From positions 1 through 9,800 of the forward strand of contig USLD01000036.1 in assembly GCA_900555495.1 (NCBI GenBank): a DNA stretch of 9,800 bases. Direction: 5' to 3'. The notes beneath the pieces were generated by a model. It was not told the origin of the DNA, did no database searches, and saw nothing but the letters and a program-made list of their open reading frames with translations. Positions 6,817-9,800 of this stretch are shown in pieces. Source of the stretch: an uncultured Slackia sp. (GTDB lineage: Bacteria > Actinomycetota > Coriobacteriia > Coriobacteriales > Eggerthellaceae). Position numbers and translations under genes: made by a program. Every line of letters begins with the position of its first letter. The stretch's first letter is position 1.

Positions 6817-7725
6817 CTAGAATTCGCTTTCCAAATAGCGCCTTACGCAGCATCCCACATACTTCGCAAGCAACACGGGGACCGCATTTCCTATCATCTG
6901 CTCGAGGTCAGTCTTGGGACCCTCCCAAGACCAACCTTCGAAAGTCTGCACTCTCGCTCTTTCCTCGGTGGTAAGAGGTCGAGCTTCAGAAATAGGAGCG
7001 GTGTCACCTGGATGACCCGGATAACCTGGCGCTATCGGCCTATTCACGCCCCGAACCGTAGGGCACGGCTCGTCAATGCTAAAAACAGCCCGACGCGCAT
7101 AAGACCTCGGATGACGATAGATATGGTCAGTTCCAAGGCTATCTCCAAAATAGTCGCGCAACGTCGTCTTACGCGACGACAGGCCCTCATCAAGAATCGC
7201 GCCGAACTCATCGTCGTCATTTCGACCTAAAAAACCAACCGTAATAAGTCTCTTGCGAGATTGAGGAACACCCACGCGCGACGCGTCAATAACGCGCTTG
7301 GTAATGCCATATCCTGCAGCAGAAAGCATTTCCAAAGCCTCAACATAAGCTTTAGCATTGTTAGCCATCGCCACATTTTCCATAACGAAAAAGCTAGGAG
7401 CGAGGTCGCAAACAATTGCAGCATAGTTTCTCGTCAAGCCAGCCCTCGACCCCTCGTTCCGCTTTCCCGCACTGGAGAAGTCTTGACAAGGGGGGCCACC
7501 GATAATTCCGTCTATCTTCCCCTTGTACTCTCGCAAACGCTCGAGGCTCAAATCGAGCTCAGACAAATCGAGCAGCTCGGCATCGTCTTTGTTGTTTTTG
7601 CTATACGTATCAACCGCAATTTTCCAATTGTCAAATCCACGCAAGTTGTCATAGCCAGCCGATGCGAACCCAGCAGTCAGGCCACCGCATCCACAGAAAA
7701 GATCGATCGTTCGATACGCCTTCAA
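6817..7725 (-). CDS. C5-cytosine DNA methyltransferase, M.HindV-like (predicted GRCGYC)
   Basis: This 302-residue enzyme transfers methyl from S-adenosylmethionine to cytosine C5 and would protect host DNA from the neighbouring endonuclease. Ordered motifs are: I DLFCGCGGLTAGF (8-20), IV GGPPCQDFSS with catalytic C80, VI ENV (116-118), VIII QSRKRL (155-160), target-recognition region ~175-245, IX RPLTTEERARVQTF (249-262) and X GNAVP (279-283). The recognition region has YRHPRSYARRAVFSIDEP and VRGVNRP, which I recall as near-identical in M.HindV. The frame starts with TTG at 7725; no in-frame ATG lies near, and AGGAG (7737-7741, 11 bases) or GGGA (5 bases) precedes it. It is convergent with the endonuclease, with no controller (C) gene in view. 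It appears intact. Family is near certain, specificity likely. Confidence 0.93.
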   Translation of the reverse strand: MKAYRTIDLFCGCGGLTAGFASAGYDNLRGFDNWKIAVDTYSKNNKDDAELLDLSELDLSLERLREYKGKIDGIIGGPPCQDFSSAGKRNEGSRAGLTRNYAAIVCDLAPSFFVMENVAMANNAKAYVEALEMLSAAGYGITKRVIDASRVGVPQSRKRLITVGFLGRNDDDEFGAILDEGLSSRKTTLRDYFGDSLGTDHIYRHPRSYARRAVFSIDEPCPTVRGVNRPIAPGYPGHPGDTAPISEARPLTTEERARVQTFEGWSWEGPKTDLEQMIGNAVPVLLAKYVGCCVRRYLESEF

Positions 7726-7768
7726 AACAATCCCATCTCCTCAACCTTTTAAATCGTGAAAATTTTAA

Positions 7769-7774
7769 ACTATA
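7769..7774 (-). promoter_or_regulatory. Candidate -10 box of the methyltransferase gene
   Basis: TATAGT on the minus strand (5 of 6 to consensus) lies 43 bases upstream of the TTG start. The hexamers 17-18 bases further upstream (GGCGTG, GGGCGT) do not look like a -35 box, so the promoter may be weak or need an activator. Confidence 0.4.
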
Positions 7775-7777
7775 CAC

Positions 7778-7792
7778 GATACCATTGGTATC
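7778..7792. promoter_or_regulatory. 15-base palindrome just upstream of the methyltransferase -10, possible operator
   Basis: GATACCA-T-TGGTATC is a perfect palindrome with 7-base arms. It occupies the -35/-10 spacer of the candidate promoter, 3 bases from TATAGT, which is a typical place for a repressor or for methyltransferase self-regulation. I did not find a second copy before the endonuclease gene. Confidence 0.45.
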
Positions 7793-7864
7793 ACGCCCTG
7801 CAAACAACAGAACCTAAGAGGGCAATACTTCGCCCATTTCACGTCAGCACAACAACACAGAAGA

Positions 7865-7902
7865 GGCATCGCACCTCAGCCAAAAAGCTGCCATGCGATG
7901 CC
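7865..7902 (-). terminator. Second hairpin downstream of ilvE
   Basis: A 9-bp stem (7865-7873 with 7894-7902, GGCATCGCA arms) contains an inner 4-bp CAGC/GCTG pairing across a small internal loop. It lies just past the main ilvE terminator and on the minus strand is followed by TCTTCT. It may be a back-up terminator that insulates the methyltransferase gene. Confidence 0.45.
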
Positions 7903-7903
7903 A

Positions 7904-7950
7904 GCAAAAAGCTCCCGCTCAATGCGCAACAGCACATAGAGCGGGAGCTT
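7904..7950 (-). terminator. Intrinsic terminator of ilvE
   Basis: A perfect 12-bp stem (7909-7920 with 7939-7950, AAGCTCCCGCTC arms) has an 18-base loop and is followed on the minus strand by a run of T (…GAGCTTTTTGC). It lies about 100 bases beyond the ilvE stop. Confidence 0.8.
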
Positions 7951-8051
7951 CCAACATCTATCAACCAACCGGTTGGATACCCAATGCACGACGAAAATTT
8001 GGAGCGGCGAATGCGCCACGACGCTCGTCCGCAGCCGAAATGCCGGCGAAA

Positions 8052-8975
8052 CTACTTAACCTCGTACAACCAATCGCTGTATTCCTCCAGCTCGCCGGCC
8101 GTCATGGCGAAGAAGCGCTCCTGGATGGCCTTGGTGATCGGGCCGCGGCCGCCGATCTGACGATCGTCGATTGCAGCGACCGGCGTCACCTCGGCGGCCG
8201 AACCCGTGAAGAACACCTCGTCGGCAGCGTACAGGTCGGCGCGCACCAGGCGCTCTTCCACAACGGGAATATCGAGGTCCATAGCAAGATTGAGCACGGT
8301 ATCGCGCGTGATGCCCTCGAGCAGGCCCTCGGCCACAGGCGGCGTGGAAAGCACGCCGTCGCGCACGATGAACAGGTTCTCGCCCGTGCCCTCGCACACG
8401 TAGCCGGCCTCGTTGAGCATAACGGCCTCGGAATAGCCGTGAGCCTTCGCCTCGAGCTTTGCCAGAATGGAGTTCATGTACGATGCGGAGGACTTCATCT
8501 GCGGCGGAATAGCGTTGTTAGAACGCTGGCGCCATGAAGAAACGCCGGCGGTGATGCCCTTTTCGAGGGCCTCTTCGCCCAAGTAGGCGCCCCAAGGCCA
8601 GCATGCGATGATCACGTCGACGGGCGCGCCCGTGGGGTCGACGCCCATCTGGCCGTAGCCGTGATACACCAGAGGGCGAACGTAGCAGTAAGGAAGCTCG
8701 CAGGCCTTGATGGTCTCAAGCGTCGCCGCCACCAGCTCGTCGGCGGTATACGGCACGTCGATCATGCACATCTTCGCAGAACGGACCATGCGCTCCATAT
8801 GGTCTTTCAGACGGAAGACGAAACTCTTCCCGGTCTCTTCGTTGTAATAGCAACGCATGCCCTCGAACACGGCCGAGCCGTAATGCAGGGAATGCGTGAG
8901 CACATGCGTGGTACACTCGGCCCACGGAACCAGCTCGCCGTTCTTCCAGATATACTTCGCTTCCTCCATCGCCAT
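8052..8975 (-). CDS. ilvE: Branched-chain amino acid aminotransferase
   Basis: This 307-residue PLP-dependent class IV transaminase, close to the usual ~309, catalyses the last step of Leu/Ile/Val synthesis and the first step of their breakdown, using 2-oxoglutarate/glutamate in the cytoplasm. Visible signatures are SLHYGSAVFEGMRCY (29-43), substrate-side YVRPLVYHGYGQMG (98-111), Schiff-base K161 in QMKSSASYMNSI, CEGTGENLFIVRDG (194-207) with E195, EGITRDTVLNLA (220-231) and the phosphate-binding FFTGSAAEVTPV (255-266). A longer form from ATG 9008 (11 extra residues) is possible. AAGGAG at 8984-8989 lies 8 bases before ATG 8975, and that start gives the family length. The gene has its own promoter and terminator, so it seems monocistronic downstream of the racemase gene. 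A D-amino-acid or 4-amino-4-deoxychorismate-lyase-type activity is less likely. Confidence 0.93.
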   Translation of the reverse strand: MAMEEAKYIWKNGELVPWAECTTHVLTHSLHYGSAVFEGMRCYYNEETGKSFVFRLKDHMERMVRSAKMCMIDVPYTADELVAATLETIKACELPYCYVRPLVYHGYGQMGVDPTGAPVDVIIACWPWGAYLGEEALEKGITAGVSSWRQRSNNAIPPQMKSSASYMNSILAKLEAKAHGYSEAVMLNEAGYVCEGTGENLFIVRDGVLSTPPVAEGLLEGITRDTVLNLAMDLDIPVVEERLVRADLYAADEVFFTGSAAEVTPVAAIDDRQIGGRGPITKAIQERFFAMTAGELEEYSDWLYEVK

Positions 8976-8983
8976 GGCCGATG

Positions 8984-8989
8984 CTCCTT
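8984..8989 (-). promoter_or_regulatory. Ribosome binding site that sets the ilvE start
   Basis: AAGGAG on the minus strand, 8 bases before ATG 8975. No comparable purine-rich site precedes the upstream in-frame ATG at 9008. Confidence 0.75.
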
Positions 8990-9044
8990 CCCTGCGTACG
9001 CGACGCATTGCTCGAAACGATGCGCTTTAATTCGGTATCGAAGG

Positions 9045-9072
9045 ATTATACTCCATCACAGTAGAGTGCGAA
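9045..9072 (-). promoter_or_regulatory. Promoter of ilvE
   Basis: The minus strand carries TTCGCA (9067-9072, 4 of 6 to the -35 consensus), a 16-base spacer and a perfect TATAAT (9045-9050). It lies 70 bases upstream of ATG 8975, predicting a leader of about 60 bases. It is the best promoter in the window. I saw no T-box or leader-peptide structure in that leader. Confidence 0.65.
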
Positions 9073-9132
9073 GTAAATTCAGTGTTACAGGACGCTTTCG
9101 CGAAAAACGCGGCGAACGGGAAGGATGCGAAG

Positions 9133-9800
9133 CTATTTCAAGCGGGCACCGCATTCTTCGACGGCACGAACGGCAAGGACCTCGAGCGCGTCGACCACCA
9201 GCATCCCCCGAGCCTCGGAGGGCGCATCGATGACAGACAGCTCGGTACAGCCCAAAAGCACGCTGTCGCAACCGCGCTCGCGCAGGTGGGCGCACACATC
9301 GTCGAAGGCCCGCATGTCAGCGGGACGACCCGCCTTCACATCGTCGTAGATGATGCTCATGACCTTGGCCTGATGCTCTTCGTCGGGGAACACGGCGACG
9401 AGGCCTTCGGCTTCGAGCGCCTGCTGCAGCACCCCTGCACGGCCCGTGCCGTCCGTCGCCATAACGCCGACGACGGTCTTTCCTTCGCGTGCAAGATAGC
9501 GCGCGGCCTCGAGCGGCATATGGAGGACATGCGCCGTGGTCAGGCATCCGAACGTCTCTTCGCTTTTGTAATGGCCCGTCACGCACGGCATGCACAGCAC
9601 GTCGCAACCCATGGATTCGAGCTCAAGCGCCGCCTCGCGCACGGCAGGAACGTAAGATTCGTCGCTTTTGCCCAGAATATAAGCGGTGCGGTCGGGAATC
9701 TGGGGACGGTTGAGAATAGTGATATCTATATGGTCCTGGTCGGTAGCAGCATCGGTATGGTCGATGATGCGCATAAACAAGCTCGCCGTAGCGGCGGGGC
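9133..9800 (-). CDS. Aspartate/glutamate racemase family protein (5' end outside window)
   Basis: The frame stays open from the right edge to the stop at 9133, with 221 residues visible. It should continue upstream, because the residues before the internal TTG at 9780 read PAATASLFMRIIDHT, matching the conserved GGMGPxAT start of aspartate racemases with only the first ~10 residues missing. It is cofactor-independent and uses a two-cysteine proton relay: the first Cys is in MPCVTGHY and the second in LLGCTELSVI. Conserved NRPQIPDRTAYILG follows the N-terminus. The usual Asn after the first Cys is Val here (CVT rather than CNT), so the substrate may differ from aspartate. It would interconvert L- and D-amino acids in the cytoplasm, for example for wall peptides. 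It lies upstream of ilvE on the same strand but is separated by ilvE's own promoter. Confidence 0.88.
   Translation of the reverse strand, partial: PAATASLFMRIIDHTDAATDQDHIDITILNRPQIPDRTAYILGKSDESYVPAVREAALELESMGCDVLCMPCVTGHYKSEETFGCLTTAHVLHMPLEAARYLAREGKTVVGVMATDGTGRAGVLQQALEAEGLVAVFPDEEHQAKVMSIIYDDVKAGRPADMRAFDDVCAHLRERGCDSVLLGCTELSVIDAPSEARGMLVVDALEVLAVRAVEECGARLK

Larger units (their letters stand above)
7726..8051. other. Intergenic region between methyltransferase and aminotransferase genes (326 bases)
   Basis: I see no gene here. The left part (7726-~7800) holds the leader and probable promoter of the methyltransferase, with A+T-rich bases and a 15-base palindrome. The right part (7865-7950) holds two hairpins that end the ilvE transcript. 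The middle, 7800-7860, has no recognised element; the composition change from island to host sequence falls about here. Confidence 0.6.

Noticed and set aside
5538..7826. Shared 8-mer GGGCAATA near both ends of the island (5539-5546 and 7819-7826) as insertion-site direct repeats
   Set aside because: Eight bases match easily by chance over such a search, and no integrase, transposase or inverted ends accompany it.
7878..7916. Imperfect repeat around AAAAAGCTG/AAAAAGCTC as a repeat array or attachment site
   Set aside because: Only two imperfect copies exist, and both are parts of the ilvE terminator hairpins.
8976..9008. ATG at 9008 as the ilvE start
   Set aside because: It lacks a ribosome binding site and would add 11 residues beyond the family start. 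ATG 8975 has AAGGAG at 8 bases.
1..9800. tRNA, rRNA, CRISPR array, insertion sequence or prophage genes
   Set aside because: I saw no cloverleaf, rRNA signature, regularly spaced repeats, transposase or phage protein on either strand.

Overview
The window looks like chromosome from a high-GC anaerobic actinobacterium, most likely a gut Coriobacteriia/Eggerthellaceae relative. This is inferred from codon use, a flavin reductase-rubredoxin protein typical of anaerobes, and the general feel of the proteins; no marker gene is present to settle it. Family assignments come from motifs recalled from memory, not from searches.

Layout, left to right. (1) 1-669 (-): an uninterrupted reading frame whose first ~113 residues are the N-terminus of an FAD-dependent oxidoreductase (GlpA/LhgO type). 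From residue ~117 to the window edge it is the C-terminal part of a biosynthetic arginine decarboxylase (SpeA), so it is a chimera. (2) 823-1500 (-): high-molecular-weight rubredoxin (flavin reductase domain plus short rubredoxin), ending at an inverted repeat. (3) 1673-2956 (+): membrane-anchored serine hydrolase of the class A beta-lactamase fold. (4) 3083-4333 (+): MFS drug-efflux-type transporter, converging on (5) 4435-5442 (-), an M19 membrane dipeptidase, across a perfect 19-bp bidirectional terminator. (6) 5615-6766 (+) and 6817-7725 (-): a convergent Type II restriction-modification pair, a HindVP-family endonuclease and an M.HindV-like C5-cytosine methyltransferase (predicted target GRCGYC). 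The stretch is visibly poorer in G+C. (7) 8052-8975 (-): branched-chain amino acid aminotransferase with a good promoter and a strong terminator. (8) 9133 to the right edge (-): Asp/Glu racemase family protein, 5' end outside the window.

How they fit together: the flanking genes are mostly independent metabolic and envelope units (amino acid transamination, racemisation, dipeptide hydrolysis, efflux, redox). The restriction-modification pair is a compact insert between the dipeptidase and the aminotransferase. Its predicted site GRCGYC occurs about 26 times by eye in the ~7.2 kb of flanks but not once in ~5464-8050, which fits recent acquisition from a lower-GC donor. I found no wholly novel system. 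The two items most worth checking are the in-frame oxidoreductase/arginine decarboxylase chimera and the HindV-like island with its candidate operator.
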